64,000 nucleotides of DNA from Acididesulfobacillus acetoxydans (GCF_902729405.1 NZ_LR746496.1:310001-374000), one strand, 5' to 3'; numbered from the stretch's first letter, positions 19,200 through 28,137 are shown. Notes: generated from the letters alone by a model not told the origin. Made by a program: numbers and translations.

Positions 19200-20090
19200 A
19201 TGGAATGGAACCAGCTCCACTATTTCCAAACCGTCGCTCAATTACAGCACTTCACCCAGGCGGCGGAAGCCATGTCGATTTCCCAACCGGCCCTCAGCCG
19301 CTCAATGGCCCGTTTGGAAGATGAATTGGGCGTGCCGCTGTTTGAGCGCCAAGGGCGCCGGGTCGCCCTGAGTTCTTATGGGCAGATCTTTCTCAAGCGG
19401 GTCAACCGCGCCCTGCAGGAAATCTCCCTGGGACAACAAGAGCTTCAAAATTTGCTCGATCCGTTCAAAGGCAGTGTGGCTTTGGGCTTCATCCACTCCC
19501 AGGGTTCAAACTTGGTACCCGATTTACTCGGGTTATTCCGCCAAAAGTTCCCGCATGTTCGGTTTCAGCTCTACCAAAACACGGCCCACCGCCTCCTGGA
19601 AAGTCTGGAAGCCGCGGACATCGATTTTTGCTTTTGTTCGCAGCCTTCCGCCCATGAACACATCCGCTGGGCCCGTTTGTTCACTGAAGAGATCGTCTTA
19701 ATCGTTCCGGCCGGACACCCGCTGGCCGGCCGTGCCTTCGTAACTTTGGCCGAACTGGCCGGCGAGCCTTTTATTCTCTTTAAGAAGGACGTTTCTTTGG
19801 GGGAGATTATTTACGGGCTCTGCCGTGAGGCAGGCTTCACGCCGAAGGCTACTTTCGAAGGGGAAGAGGTGGGTACCGTCTCCGGCCTCGTGGCCGCCAA
19901 ACTCGGTATCGCCCTGGTCCCCCGCAACCGCGCGGCGGAAAACACGGGAATCGTCCAAGTACCGATTTCCCGACCGAAATGTCAGCGCGTGATCGGGATC
20001 GCCTGGATAGAGGAACGCCATCTCACTCCTGCCGCCCAGCATTTCCGGGAATTTGTCCTGGGACATTTCGGCGCCTCCCTGCCCAGCTGA
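19200..20090 (+). CDS. LysR-family transcriptional regulator
   Basis: A 296-aa DNA-binding regulator. The winged-helix N-terminus MEWNQLHYFQTVAQLQHFTQ and AAEAMSISQPALSRSMARLE (residues about 18-37) are typical, followed by a substrate-binding-protein-like effector domain. It belongs to the GltC-like branch by appearance. Divergent orientation from the MFS gene 17106-18335, across a gap with a decayed gene, suggests control of that transporter, possibly with an amino acid-like effector. Confidence 0.9.
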   Translation: MEWNQLHYFQTVAQLQHFTQAAEAMSISQPALSRSMARLEDELGVPLFERQGRRVALSSYGQIFLKRVNRALQEISLGQQELQNLLDPFKGSVALGFIHSQGSNLVPDLLGLFRQKFPHVRFQLYQNTAHRLLESLEAADIDFCFCSQPSAHEHIRWARLFTEEIVLIVPAGHPLAGRAFVTLAELAGEPFILFKKDVSLGEIIYGLCREAGFTPKATFEGEEVGTVSGLVAAKLGIALVPRNRAAENTGIVQVPISRPKCQRVIGIAWIEERHLTPAAQHFREFVLGHFGASLPS

Positions 20091-20199
20091 GCCGGGAACA
20101 TCGCTGCCTGCCCGCGCCAGAAATCCATTTCTCAAATCCTGCCCGCGGCCATGACCATTCCGGTATGTGCTCTGACAGACATTTATCTAAAAACATGCA

Positions 20200-20243
20200 A
20201 AAGAGACCTTTGTTCGTTTCTACGAAAAAAGGTCTCTCTTTTT
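20200..20243 (+). terminator. Terminator of the LysR gene
   Basis: AAAGAGACC...TTCGT pairs with ACGAA...GGTCTCT and runs into CTTTTTG, about 110 bp past the LysR stop. Confidence 0.85.
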
Positions 20244-20352
20244 GTATAAAATTACAAAGGAATCTCTAATTTCGTGTCAGTACGCACCGTCCGGGGATCC
20301 TTATTAAGCCAATGTACATGCCTTCCTTTGGAGAAGCGCTCTCGTCCCCGAA

Positions 20353-20451
20353 ATGAATTCCTGGGTTTTCCCGCGCACGTTCTACAAATGGCACATCGGC
20401 GGACTGATTTGTTTCATCGTTATCCTGCTCATTCATTTGAATGTGCGCTAG
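20353..20451 (+). CDS. Possible 32-aa membrane peptide
   Basis: ATG 20353 opens a short frame MNSWVFPRTFYKWHIGG followed by a ~14-residue hydrophobic stretch and a basic end (LNVR). The shape resembles small accessory membrane subunits. No convincing ribosome-binding site is adjacent and the frame may be chance. Confidence 0.25.
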   Translation: MNSWVFPRTFYKWHIGGLICFIVILLIHLNVR

Positions 20452-20493
20452 GCCGGACACCGCCGTTATCTTAGACTGTTACGGAAACCGACG

Positions 20494-22215
20494 TTATCTT
20501 AAGATAGCCACCGACACGGCTGTTTTCTCGCCTTCCTGTTTTGCCCGGGTCAGCGGTCCCGGAACATCGGTTTCACCGGCCGCCACTTTGATTTGTCCGG
20601 CCGCCACCAGGGTTGAGCGTTTAAGCTGTGATTCCACTGGCGGCTTGAGGCCGCTCATAACAACCGTTCCGCCGGCCGCCGCCACATTCCTGGCGAACAC
20701 CTCCAAGGCGTTGAGAGAAGTGGCATCAATGTCGTTCACTTCGTTCATGCGCAAGATGAAACCCTTGGCCCTATCCACCAGACCGTCAAGTTTTTCCTCC
20801 AGGTCCGAGGCGGATACAAAGTAAAGGTTACCGGACAGTTCCACCAGCAGAACCTCAACCCGCTCTTTGGCGGTTTTGACTTCCCTCAGAGGAATGTCCC
20901 CCTCCCGGCCTTGCATCGGAATGAACACTTTAACAGATGCTTTGTCAGTATCTTTCAGATACAGAATGAAAGACAGGGCAATGCCCGAATAGATGGCATA
21001 ATCAAGGTTGGGCATTAAGACCGTTGCGGCGAAGGTGACCCACATGGCTATCGCGTCGGAGCTCCATCTGCCCGCCTTGGCGATCTTCTTCACTTCTTTC
21101 TTATCGATTAGGCTGTACCCCGTCAGAATGATCACGCCTGCCAAGCAGGGATTGGGAATAAACTTGGCATAAGGAGCAAAAAAGAGCAGCACCAAGGCAA
21201 CAGTCACTCCGGAGAGCATTCCAGAGACTTTGCTCACGGCCCCGTTACTGTAATTGATGGCGGAGCGGGTGAAAGAACCTGATGAGGGCAGGCACTGGAA
21301 GAAGGATGCGACGAGGTTGGCAATACCCTGCCCGATAAATTCCTGGCTAGCGTCTATTTTCTGTCTTGTGTTGCTGGCGATAGCTTTGGAGATCGAGATC
21401 GCTTCGACCAGCCCGATAATGGCGATAGCCACGGCTCCGCTGAAAACATGGCTGACAGCTCCGGGACTGAATCGCACCATGGTAAAGGGTGGCAAGGAAG
21501 AGGCAATATGCCCGACCAGGGAGACCCCCTGTCTTTGCAAGGAAAACATGACGACGAAGAAGATGGGGACGATGATGCCAATCAATGCCCCGGGAAGGTT
21601 TTTGTTGACCCGCTTGCAAATCAGAAGGATAGCCACAGTCATGAGGCCCAGCCCCAAGGCATAGATGTTCGTTGACGGCAAATGAGTCGCCACATAATAC
21701 AATTTATCCATTGTCGCCATTTGAGCCGAGTTTTTAATCGATATGCCCAGGAAAGTGTTGATCTGCCCCAGCGCAATCAAAACACCCGCTCCCGCCGTAA
21801 AGCCCACAATCACGGTATGGGAAACAAAATTCACTGCCTTACCCAGTTTGACAACCCCACAAACGATTTGGATAGCCCCGACCAGAAAAGTCATGAGGAA
21901 CAACAGCTGATAGGCGTTCGTTAGCCCCAGATAGTTTCTCATCGCTCCGGCCACGAGAAGGCAGATAGCATTGGTCGGTCCGGTGACCAACTGCTGTGAA
22001 CTGCCGAAAGCGGAGCCCAGGATGGAGCCCACGATTGAGGTATAAAGACCGTAGACCGGGTTGACCCCCGCAATCAGAGCGTAGGCCATCGACTGCGGTA
22101 CCCCCACCACCGCCACAGTTAAAGCCGCGACCAAGTCTTTGCCGAAATACTCCTTCTTATACCCTTTTAGGGTTGCCAGCAAGGGAATATATTTGCTCAG
22201 TGCTAAACCTGACAT
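20494..22215 (-). CDS. SulP-family anion transporter with STAS domain
   Basis: A 573-aa inner-membrane transporter. VAVVGVPQSMAYALIAGVNP (residues about 33-52) and YGLYTSIVGSILG are SulP hallmarks, followed by about ten further hydrophobic segments. The C-terminal ~120 residues form a STAS domain (VLLVELSGNLYFVSASDLEE, then RMNEVNDIDATSLNALE). Substrates of the family include sulfate, bicarbonate and other anions; the sequence does not tell which. AGGTGG lies nine bases before ATG 22215. Confidence 0.93.
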   Translation of the reverse strand: MSGLALSKYIPLLATLKGYKKEYFGKDLVAALTVAVVGVPQSMAYALIAGVNPVYGLYTSIVGSILGSAFGSSQQLVTGPTNAICLLVAGAMRNYLGLTNAYQLLFLMTFLVGAIQIVCGVVKLGKAVNFVSHTVIVGFTAGAGVLIALGQINTFLGISIKNSAQMATMDKLYYVATHLPSTNIYALGLGLMTVAILLICKRVNKNLPGALIGIIVPIFFVVMFSLQRQGVSLVGHIASSLPPFTMVRFSPGAVSHVFSGAVAIAIIGLVEAISISKAIASNTRQKIDASQEFIGQGIANLVASFFQCLPSSGSFTRSAINYSNGAVSKVSGMLSGVTVALVLLFFAPYAKFIPNPCLAGVIILTGYSLIDKKEVKKIAKAGRWSSDAIAMWVTFAATVLMPNLDYAIYSGIALSFILYLKDTDKASVKVFIPMQGREGDIPLREVKTAKERVEVLLVELSGNLYFVSASDLEEKLDGLVDRAKGFILRMNEVNDIDATSLNALEVFARNVAAAGGTVVMSGLKPPVESQLKRSTLVAAGQIKVAAGETDVPGPLTRAKQEGEKTAVSVAILR

Positions 22216-22289
22216 TTTTAATCCACCTTTCTGTCTTCGCGGTGCGCGGCTCTCTGCCGGCCTGGGAGCGGCTTAAGCCGGCGCCGGAG

Positions 22290-22378
22290 CATCTCTCCGA
22301 AATCTCTCTCCGGAGCATCTTTCCCCGAAGCGTGTTCCTCCGAAGCATGTTCCTCCGAAGCATCTTTCTCCGACGCCG
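22290..22378. repeat. 15-bp tandem repeat upstream of the SulP gene
   Basis: About five imperfect units of GTTCCTCCGAAGCAT lie 75-165 bp upstream of the SulP start. Confidence 0.7.
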
Positions 22379-22470
22379 CCACAATCCACGGGTTTTCTTC
22401 TCCGGACTTCATCCCATCCACATATAGGCATGCTCTGTTCTAAGGTCATGCTTTCAGGACTATTCTGTGT

Positions 22471-22519
22471 TATAATGGGTCTAGTCTCACTTCTTAGCGG
22501 CCTTGCACGGCTGCTTTTT
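22471..22519 (+). promoter_or_regulatory. Possible antisense transcript signals against the 34-aa gene
   Basis: A perfect TATAAT (22471-22476) points toward the 3' end of the 34-aa gene. A hairpin with a seven-T run follows at 22497-22519. The -35 region is weak and the implied RNA would be very short, so its existence is uncertain. Confidence 0.3.
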
Positions 22520-22598
22520 TTCTATAGGCACAATGATCCTGACAAATAATCCCCAAACTAATCACCGTTGCGGCTATGGCCAGAATCCCCGTAAGCAT
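22494..22598 (-). CDS. 34-aa single-span membrane peptide, toxin-like
   Basis: ATG 22598 is preceded by the very strong site AGGAGGTGA. The peptide has a ~18-residue hydrophobic segment (MLTGILAIAATVISLGII) and a Cys/His then basic tail (AYRKKAAVQGR). The last codons lie inside a GC hairpin (AGCGGCC/GGCTGCT) that has a T-run on the opposite strand. This shape resembles small hydrophobic type I toxins or regulatory peptides of Firmicutes. The gene is too short for ordinary calling, but the ribosome-binding site makes translation likely. Function is inferred from shape only. Confidence 0.6.
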   Translation of the reverse strand: MLTGILAIAATVISLGIICQDHCAYRKKAAVQGR

Positions 22599-22784
22599 AT
22601 CGCCTCACCTCCTCGTCATTTATTTCACATTTACCATAGCACGGGCTTTATCCCTAGTCTATAGGAAATCGGTATGCCATCAATCTGTTTTTCCTATTGA
22701 AGGCAGATTGCAACCCCATCCTTCAAAACCTCCAAGGAAGCGGGCCTAGGGCCGCTGCCCTAGGCTCCCTGCCAGCTTTCTTCT

Positions 22785-22817
22785 TGACAGTATAGTGCTT
22801 TAAACACTATACTGTCA
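22785..22817 (+). promoter_or_regulatory. padR promoter covered by a perfect inverted repeat
   Basis: TTGACA (22785-22790) and TATACT (22809-22814) are separated by 18 bp. GACAGTATAGTG (22787-22798) and CACTATACTGTC (22806-22817) are perfect 12-bp inverted arms around 7 bp. The repeat spans both promoter boxes, as expected for an autoregulatory PadR operator. Confidence 0.85.
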
Positions 22818-22859
22818 TTAACATTACTCAAAGAGTCGCTGAGGAGGAATTTTATACCC

Positions 22860-23483
22860 ATGCGCAAAAAGGAACACACCTCCCGCCATGCGCCAGCCTT
22901 TATCCTGCTTTTTTTGGCCCGAGGCTGTGACTACGGGGGATCTCTTCTGGCCGCTATGCAGCAGGAAATGCCGCATTTCTTCGGAGACAGCGCCACGACC
23001 TACCGAACGCTGCGCAGTTTGGAAAAGGAAGAATGCATTGTGTCGCAATGGAAAGTTCAGACGGCGGGCCGACCGAAAAGAATCTATTCCCTGACCCCCA
23101 AGGGTTGGGAACGTCTTGAAGAATATGCTGCGGATATTCAGATGCGTTTGGAGAATTTCCGTTTCTTCCAGAGTTCTCTGGCCGCCGCCCGTCGGGCCCG
23201 CCCCAGGGTAACGGCAGACAGCGCCTCGGCCCCGGCCGGGACGGTGCCTGAACGTGGGACCCCCGCCCTTGAGACGGCGCCTGAACGTGATACCCCCACC
23301 CCTGAGACGGCGCCTGAACGTGATACCCCCACCCCTGAGACGGCGCTGGAACGTGACGCTTTCACCGCTTTCGAAACAGCACCGCCGGCCGGGGCCCCCG
23401 AAGTTTCTAAAACCGCACCCGGGACAAAAGCGCGGGCTGTTAACGGAACAGGCCTCGAGATTCAGCCTGAAGCCAAAACCTAA
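22860..23483 (+). CDS. PadR-family regulator with repetitive C-terminal tail
   Basis: A 207-aa protein. The first ~105 residues are a PadR winged helix (SRHAPAFILLFLARGCDYGG, TTYRTLRSLEKEECIVSQW, GRPKRIYSLTPKGWERLEEY). The remaining ~100 residues are low-complexity, with an 11-residue unit ETAPERDTPTP repeated two to three times, encoded by a 33-bp DNA repeat (about 23262-23350). Ordinary PadR proteins are 100-180 aa, so the tail is extra. GAGGAGG precedes ATG 22860. It probably represses itself and the MFS gene that follows 263 bp downstream. Confidence 0.88.
   Translation: MRKKEHTSRHAPAFILLFLARGCDYGGSLLAAMQQEMPHFFGDSATTYRTLRSLEKEECIVSQWKVQTAGRPKRIYSLTPKGWERLEEYAADIQMRLENFRFFQSSLAAARRARPRVTADSASAPAGTVPERGTPALETAPERDTPTPETAPERDTPTPETALERDAFTAFETAPPAGAPEVSKTAPGTKARAVNGTGLEIQPEAKT
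23262..23350 (+). repeat. 33-bp in-frame repeat within the padR gene
   Basis: Two near-identical 33-bp units and a partial third encode ETAPERDTPTP in frame. This looks like the same kind of tandem expansion as the intergenic arrays. Confidence 0.8.
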
Positions 23484-23746
23484 ACCGGACTCCAGTCTGA
23501 GACCCAATCCGAATCCGGCGCTTTGCCGGTAATTTGACCCGATCATTTTGCCGACGTGAACCCGATAAACCGTAATACGAATGGACCCCGCAACCCGCAG
23601 ATACCCGTAAATAGACAAAAAGCCTCCCTGCCCGCAGAGTGCGAAAGCCGCCCGGGTCTAGTATGAGGAACGGTCACGGCAACGCAATTTCCTTTTCGGG
23701 GGGAGTGCAAAAATCACAGGGGGCCGCAATAAGGAGAGAGAAGTTC

Positions 23747-25000
23747 ATGGAAAAGAAAGAAGTTACTGAACCAAGGGAGCCTATGGTGAAGGATGAACCT
23801 CGGCAAAGCGCCCAGCCGCCCCAGGCAGGGGCATCTGTATCCGCAAACCCTTCCATCGGACGAACGCTTGTTTTCACGGTCAGTCACCTGATCAACGACA
23901 CCTATCCGAACCTTTATCCCGTGCTTCTGCCGGCTTTAATGGCCACGCTCAATTTTAACACGGCGGCGGCCGGGCTGATCAGCACCGTTTCCGCGCTCAG
24001 CGCCCAACTCTTGCAGCCGCTGATGGGCTTTTGGGCCGATCGGTCCGGAGGCCGGAAATTCGTCGTGGGGGGGCTTGCCTTAGGCAGCGTTTTGGCAGCG
24101 TTCGCCTTCGGCTGGGCTCCTTCTTACTCCATCCTGCTCATTCTTTTACTCATCAGCGGTTTAGGAAATGCCGCTTTTCATCCGCACGCCGCGGCCCTGG
24201 TCAGTGAAATGACGGGTAAACGCAAAGGGTTGGGCATGAGCCTGTTCATGATCGGCGGAAACTTCGGCCGCGGACTGGCTCCCTTGCTCGCCGGCACCGC
24301 CTTCCTTTGGGGCGGCCGTCCCGGCCTTTTCTTCCTCGCCATTCCGGGCTTGCTCATGGCCCTGATTATGGCCGGGGTCATGTCTCCCCCGCCGCCGCCC
24401 AAACCGCGCACAGGAAAGATTTTCACTCCCGAATTTCTCCAAGGCCTGCGACGGGCGGGCAGTCTCTTAACCGTTGTCGCCCTGCGCAATATGACCTCTT
24501 TGGCAACCTTGACCCTCGTTCCCATCCTCTGGCACTCTTTGGGTTACCCCTTAACCGATACGGCCGGCCTTTTGTCCCTCATGTTCATAGCCGGAAGTTT
24601 CGGCAATGTGGCCGGCGGCACTTTGTCCGACATCATCGGCCCCAAACCCGTCCTCATCAGTTCGGCGCTCTTGTCCAGCTTCTGGCTTTTCCTCTTCCTG
24701 CATGTGCATAATTTCCTGCTTTCTTTTGTCCTGATCGCCCTGCTCGGCATATCCCTCTATTCCACCAGTTCCGTGGTCATGGTGTTCGGTCAGGCCCTCT
24801 TTCCGGCAAACAAAGGAATGGCCTCCGGCTTGACGTTAGGCATCGGGAATACTTTAGGCACTTTCGGCGTGGCCGTCATCGGCCTAATCGCTGACCGCTA
24901 TTCAATTACGGCGGGGCTCTACGTTTCCGCTGCCGCCGTACTCATCAGCATTCCCTTTGTCCTCCGCTTGAAGGACGCAAAGCCGGCCGGCATACAGTAG
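23747..25000 (+). CDS. MFS transporter, fosmidomycin-resistance-like
   Basis: About 417 aa from ATG 23747 (AAGGAGAGAG upstream). After a ~45-residue polar N-terminal tail come 12 membrane segments. FTVSHLINDTYPNLYPVLLP and GFWADRSGGRKF are typical of the Fsr (fosmidomycin resistance) MFS branch, as is HPHAAALVSEMTGKRKGLGM. Its position directly after a padR gene with a strong operator suggests an inducible drug or metabolite exporter; the compound is unknown. Confidence 0.88.
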   Translation: MEKKEVTEPREPMVKDEPRQSAQPPQAGASVSANPSIGRTLVFTVSHLINDTYPNLYPVLLPALMATLNFNTAAAGLISTVSALSAQLLQPLMGFWADRSGGRKFVVGGLALGSVLAAFAFGWAPSYSILLILLLISGLGNAAFHPHAAALVSEMTGKRKGLGMSLFMIGGNFGRGLAPLLAGTAFLWGGRPGLFFLAIPGLLMALIMAGVMSPPPPPKPRTGKIFTPEFLQGLRRAGSLLTVVALRNMTSLATLTLVPILWHSLGYPLTDTAGLLSLMFIAGSFGNVAGGTLSDIIGPKPVLISSALLSSFWLFLFLHVHNFLLSFVLIALLGISLYSTSSVVMVFGQALFPANKGMASGLTLGIGNTLGTFGVAVIGLIADRYSITAGLYVSAAAVLISIPFVLRLKDAKPAGIQ

Positions 25001-25231
25001 GCCCCTCCGGCACATCGCTGCGACAAATCTCCGGTCGCGAAAAGTCTTCTGTTGCCGCCTGAACCCCCGCTTGCCGCGAAAAATCCCCGGCCGGCACTTC
25101 GCAAGCCCGGTGAACCCTGCGAAGTGAAGACCGGGGTTTAAATTTGACCGAAAAGCCTAACCGCATGCCCCTGGGGAAACCGGCGGCAGCCAAAACCTCC
25201 CGGCCTCCGAGGCGGGGATTCCCGCTGACCG

Positions 25232-26125
25232 TTACCGCGCACCGCTGCGAGCCCTTTCCCAAGCCGAAGCCCGGCGTGTTTCCCAAAACAGACTGCCCAG
25301 ACCGATACCCATTACGACCACCACCACCAAGAGAAACGCGGCGCCGAGATGGTGAAGATTATGAACATGGATCGGAGTGGTGACTTGCCACTCGACCAAG
25401 GCCGGGGCCGTCAAACCCAAAATCCCCATAAGCATGAATAAGAGTCCGCCGCCCAACAGCGTCCGGCCGGCCGTGATTCCGGTGACCCGGGCAACATCCT
25501 CCTGCGACAGGTGCAGATGCCGGGTGATCCAACCGAAAGCTGCACCGAGAAGGACCTGCATGGTCATGGTGCCGAGGCCGAAGAGAAATCCGGGCAACCA
25601 GGCCAGATAGGGACTGGGCATCGCGGGGGCCAAAACAGTATACAAGATCAGGGCGAACGAACCGAAGCCAAAACCGGCAATAAAACCGTGCAGCGCAGCC
25701 ATCCTGAGGGGAATCCCCTGCAGGGGCGGAGCTTGAGGCGGGTCGAGCCGGTTCCGGCGCCGGCGGGCCAGCGGATGCCAGTGCAAGTGGAAAGAAGTTT
25801 TCAGGCGAAAAATATAGAGGCCGCCAAAGATCATGGCCACACCCACCGCCAGGTAAACGATATACTCAATGGAAGGGAGGCGGAAGATCCCGTCCAGGGC
25901 CAAATACGCGAGTTCGCTCATGAGAGCCCGTTGCAAAGTGAAGGCCGCCGAGAAGATGAGCCCCACTTTCATCCCTTTGCGCACAGAATAGCTGCCGATA
26001 GCATAACTGAAAGTTATCGGCCAGGTATGTTCGTCCGGGGTGATGCCGTGCACCACCCCAAGCATATAAGCTGTAAGCAAAATCATGACTAAAGACATCC
26101 CGGCCTGTGGAGACCAAAGATCCAT
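25232..26125 (-). CDS. NicO/UreH-like metal-transport membrane protein
   Basis: 297 aa from ATG 26125 (GGGGGGA upstream). About seven hydrophobic segments are present. The family motif GVVHGITPDEHTWP lies near residue 23 in TM1, and a His-rich cytoplasmic loop (FHLHWHPLARRRR) and a second His motif (LHGFIAGFGFGSFA) follow. This pattern matches nickel/cobalt transporters of the NicO/RcnA/UreH-like superfamily. It lies 132 bp downstream of a Fur-family regulator on the same strand, which suggests metal-dependent co-regulation. Metal specificity is not determinable. Confidence 0.75.
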   Translation of the reverse strand: MDLWSPQAGMSLVMILLTAYMLGVVHGITPDEHTWPITFSYAIGSYSVRKGMKVGLIFSAAFTLQRALMSELAYLALDGIFRLPSIEYIVYLAVGVAMIFGGLYIFRLKTSFHLHWHPLARRRRNRLDPPQAPPLQGIPLRMAALHGFIAGFGFGSFALILYTVLAPAMPSPYLAWLPGFLFGLGTMTMQVLLGAAFGWITRHLHLSQEDVARVTGITAGRTLLGGGLLFMLMGILGLTAPALVEWQVTTPIHVHNLHHLGAAFLLVVVVVMGIGLGSLFWETRRASAWERARSGAR

Positions 26126-26257
26126 GGAAATCCCCCCCTGAACAATGTACCCGTTCCCGAACGGGTGCCGCTTAAGCGACACGGCACCCCCCTTCTCGTC
26201 GTCTGTGAACCGAATGCCTTTTAGATTATCATCAAGGATAGCGGGCGGCACCCGATT

Positions 26258-26722
26258 CTATGGCTCCGGACTTTCCGTTTTCTCCTGACACTGACGGCAG
26301 AGGCCGAAGAAATCCAATTGATGCCCGTCGCATTGAAACCCCTCGCCGTCCGTTACGGTCTCCAAGACGGGACAATCGAAGATCTCCTTAATCTTGCCGC
26401 AGCCGTGGCAAATTAGATGATAGTGATGCCGGGGAGAACAAAAGGTATATCTGATTTCTCCGGAGAGGAGAAAAGCCCGCGCCAACCCGAGTTCCGACAA
26501 TGCCTCCAAGAGCCGGTAGACCGTCGTCAGGCCAATGTTGATTCCTTGGCTGCGTGCGTCGCGGTAAAGCTCTTGTGCGCTCAGCAGGCGCCCGGAACCG
26601 GCAAAAGTCTCTAATAGCCGCAGCCGGGGCTGAGTCAGTCTCATTTTTTTGTCATGCAGCCGATGGCTTACCCAGTCAATCAGTTCCTGCAAGTCCACCG
26701 GGTGCGCTTCGCCCTTACACAT
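26258..26722 (-). CDS. Fur-family metalloregulator
   Basis: A 154-aa repressor with a winged-helix N-terminus (KKMRLTQPRLRLLETF, LTTVYRLLEALSELGL), a His-rich regulatory site (SPRHHYHLICHGCGKIKE) and two CxxC zinc motifs (CHGC, CRQC). Whether it is Fur, Zur, PerR or a nickel regulator cannot be settled by eye; the neighbouring NicO-like transporter favours Zn, Ni or Co. The start is ATG 26722 behind AAGGGTGGG. Two matching palindromes in its own promoter suggest autoregulation. Confidence 0.9.
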   Translation of the reverse strand: MCKGEAHPVDLQELIDWVSHRLHDKKMRLTQPRLRLLETFAGSGRLLSAQELYRDARSQGINIGLTTVYRLLEALSELGLARAFLLSGEIRYTFCSPRHHYHLICHGCGKIKEIFDCPVLETVTDGEGFQCDGHQLDFFGLCRQCQEKTESPEP

Positions 26723-26734
26723 ACAAACCCACCC

Positions 26735-26757
26735 TTAGGGGAAATAATTTTCTCTAA
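26735..26757. promoter_or_regulatory. Operator 1 of the Fur-family gene
   Basis: A 23-bp palindrome with TTAG...GAAA and TTTC..CTAA arms, just downstream of the predicted transcription start and overlapping the leader. Confidence 0.7.
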
Positions 26758-26765
26758 CGTTTTCT

Positions 26766-26794
26766 AAGATAAGACCAATACCTCCTTTTGTCAA
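26766..26794 (-). promoter_or_regulatory. Promoter of the Fur-family gene
   Basis: On the minus strand, TTGACA (26789-26794), a 17-bp spacer and TATCTT (26766-26771). It sits between the two matching palindromes. Confidence 0.8.
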
Positions 26795-26808
26795 GATGCG
26801 AATTGCTG

Positions 26809-26831
26809 TTAGCGGAAATTATTTTCGCTAA
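26809..26831. promoter_or_regulatory. Operator 2 of the Fur-family gene
   Basis: A 23-bp palindrome of the same format as operator 1, with longer perfect arms CTGTTAGCG (26806-26814) and CGCTAACAG (26826-26834), upstream of the -35 box. Confidence 0.75.
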
Positions 26832-26834
26832 CAG

Positions 26835-27216
26835 TTCCTAAGCACAGAGATTCGGTTCGACTCCTCTGCTCAGCGTTTTCCGCTCATGGGCCAAGTTTTT
26901 TGTCCTTTCCCCGCATAGCCCGGCGCCGCCCGTGACACACTGGATTCAGCGGCACGAAGGAGAGTCTTGTCCAACAGACTCCGTTCAGGAGCTTAGGAAA
27001 TAGCGGTGACCACAACAACTTCGGAAAACCGCAGGCCATGGCGACCTCGGAAAGACCCGTGGCCACGATGACTCCGGAAATAGTGTGGGGTGGAACATGT
27101 CTCGCGGAATACGGAAAGAGGATCACGGTTGAAGTGAACTCGTGGCGCCCCGCAATTGAGTGAACTTGTTCAACTAAAGTTGAACTCGCAACCATACTGA
27201 ACCAGGAGGGATGGCC
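26835..27216. other. Gap with imperfect repeats and a left-end-like fragment
   Basis: No gene. Around 27003-27085 three imperfect units of the type GGCCACGATGACTCCGGAAA recur. At 27150-27180 AGTGAACTTG is followed by GTTCAAC-TAAA-GTTGAAC, which resembles the left end of the dispersed element (9319, 33690, 38202). Confidence 0.55.
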
Positions 27217-28137
27217 ATGAAATTTCTTGGGAACCGATTCGGTCAAGGGACCCAAAGATATAGGGAGGTTGGAGTTTTCATAAGCATCGCAGTGGTTTTG
27301 GGGTTTCTCTTCGTCTGGCACTCCTCATTCCCCGGGCCTGTTCCGGTTCAGCACGCTTCCGGCGGCCAACCCGGCAAGGCCGGGGGTTCTTTTTCCGCCA
27401 CAAGGAGTGACCCCAAAGGCGTTCAGAGCAAGGCCACAAAGACCAATCCGCCGGCTCCTGCTGCGCCGGCTCTGACCCCCTTTCCGAAGGAGGGCATCCC
27501 CGTCCTCATGTATCACTCCATTAGCACCATACCGGGCAACACTTTGGGGGTTCCCGTCAGGCAGTTCTCCGCTGAAATGACCTGGCTGCACCGTCGGGGC
27601 TACCACTCCCTTTCCCCGGAAGAGTTGTACCGCGCTTTGACTGCCGGGGAGAAAGTCCCCGAGAAGCCGATCCTGCTCACATTTGATGACGGATACGCGG
27701 ACAATTATTACGCGGCTTGGCCCATTCTCCGGGCCAACGGTTTTCGGGCCACCTTCTTTGTCATCACGAACTCAGTCGGCCCGGGGATGATGACCTGGAA
27801 TAGGCTCGCGGAACTGGTACGGGCAGGTAATTCCATCGGCAGCCATACTGTGCATCACTTGGACCTGGCGTCCCTCCCCGCTAAGGAACAGGAAGATGAG
27901 CTGGCCCTATCGAAACAGACTATCAAAAGCCACCTTGGCCTCGACGTACAAGCCTTTTGCTTTCCGTCAGGCCGTTACAATACAACCACACTGCAATTGA
28001 TGTCCAAACTGGGATACAGAATCGGTTTTACCACCCATTCGGGTAGGGTTCATTTGGGAGACAATCCCCTGATTTTGAAGCGTCTGCGTATTTACGGCGG
28101 AATGCCTCTGTCGTCCTTCGAAAGGCTGTTGCCTTAG
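27217..28137 (+). CDS. Polysaccharide deacetylase, membrane-anchored
   Basis: 306 aa from ATG 27217, chosen because AGGAGGG lies seven bases upstream (only one base from ATG 27211). A single N-terminal membrane segment (VGVFISIAVVLGFLFVW) is followed by a Pro/Ala/Lys-rich spacer and a NodB-type domain. It contains GIPVLMYHSI, the metal/catalytic motif LTFDDGYADNY, the His motif SHTVHH and FCFPSGRYN. The enzyme would act outside the cell and remove acetyl or similar groups from peptidoglycan or another polymer. It stands alone. Confidence 0.92.
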   Translation: MKFLGNRFGQGTQRYREVGVFISIAVVLGFLFVWHSSFPGPVPVQHASGGQPGKAGGSFSATRSDPKGVQSKATKTNPPAPAAPALTPFPKEGIPVLMYHSISTIPGNTLGVPVRQFSAEMTWLHRRGYHSLSPEELYRALTAGEKVPEKPILLTFDDGYADNYYAAWPILRANGFRATFFVITNSVGPGMMTWNRLAELVRAGNSIGSHTVHHLDLASLPAKEQEDELALSKQTIKSHLGLDVQAFCFPSGRYNTTTLQLMSKLGYRIGFTTHSGRVHLGDNPLILKRLRIYGGMPLSSFERLLP

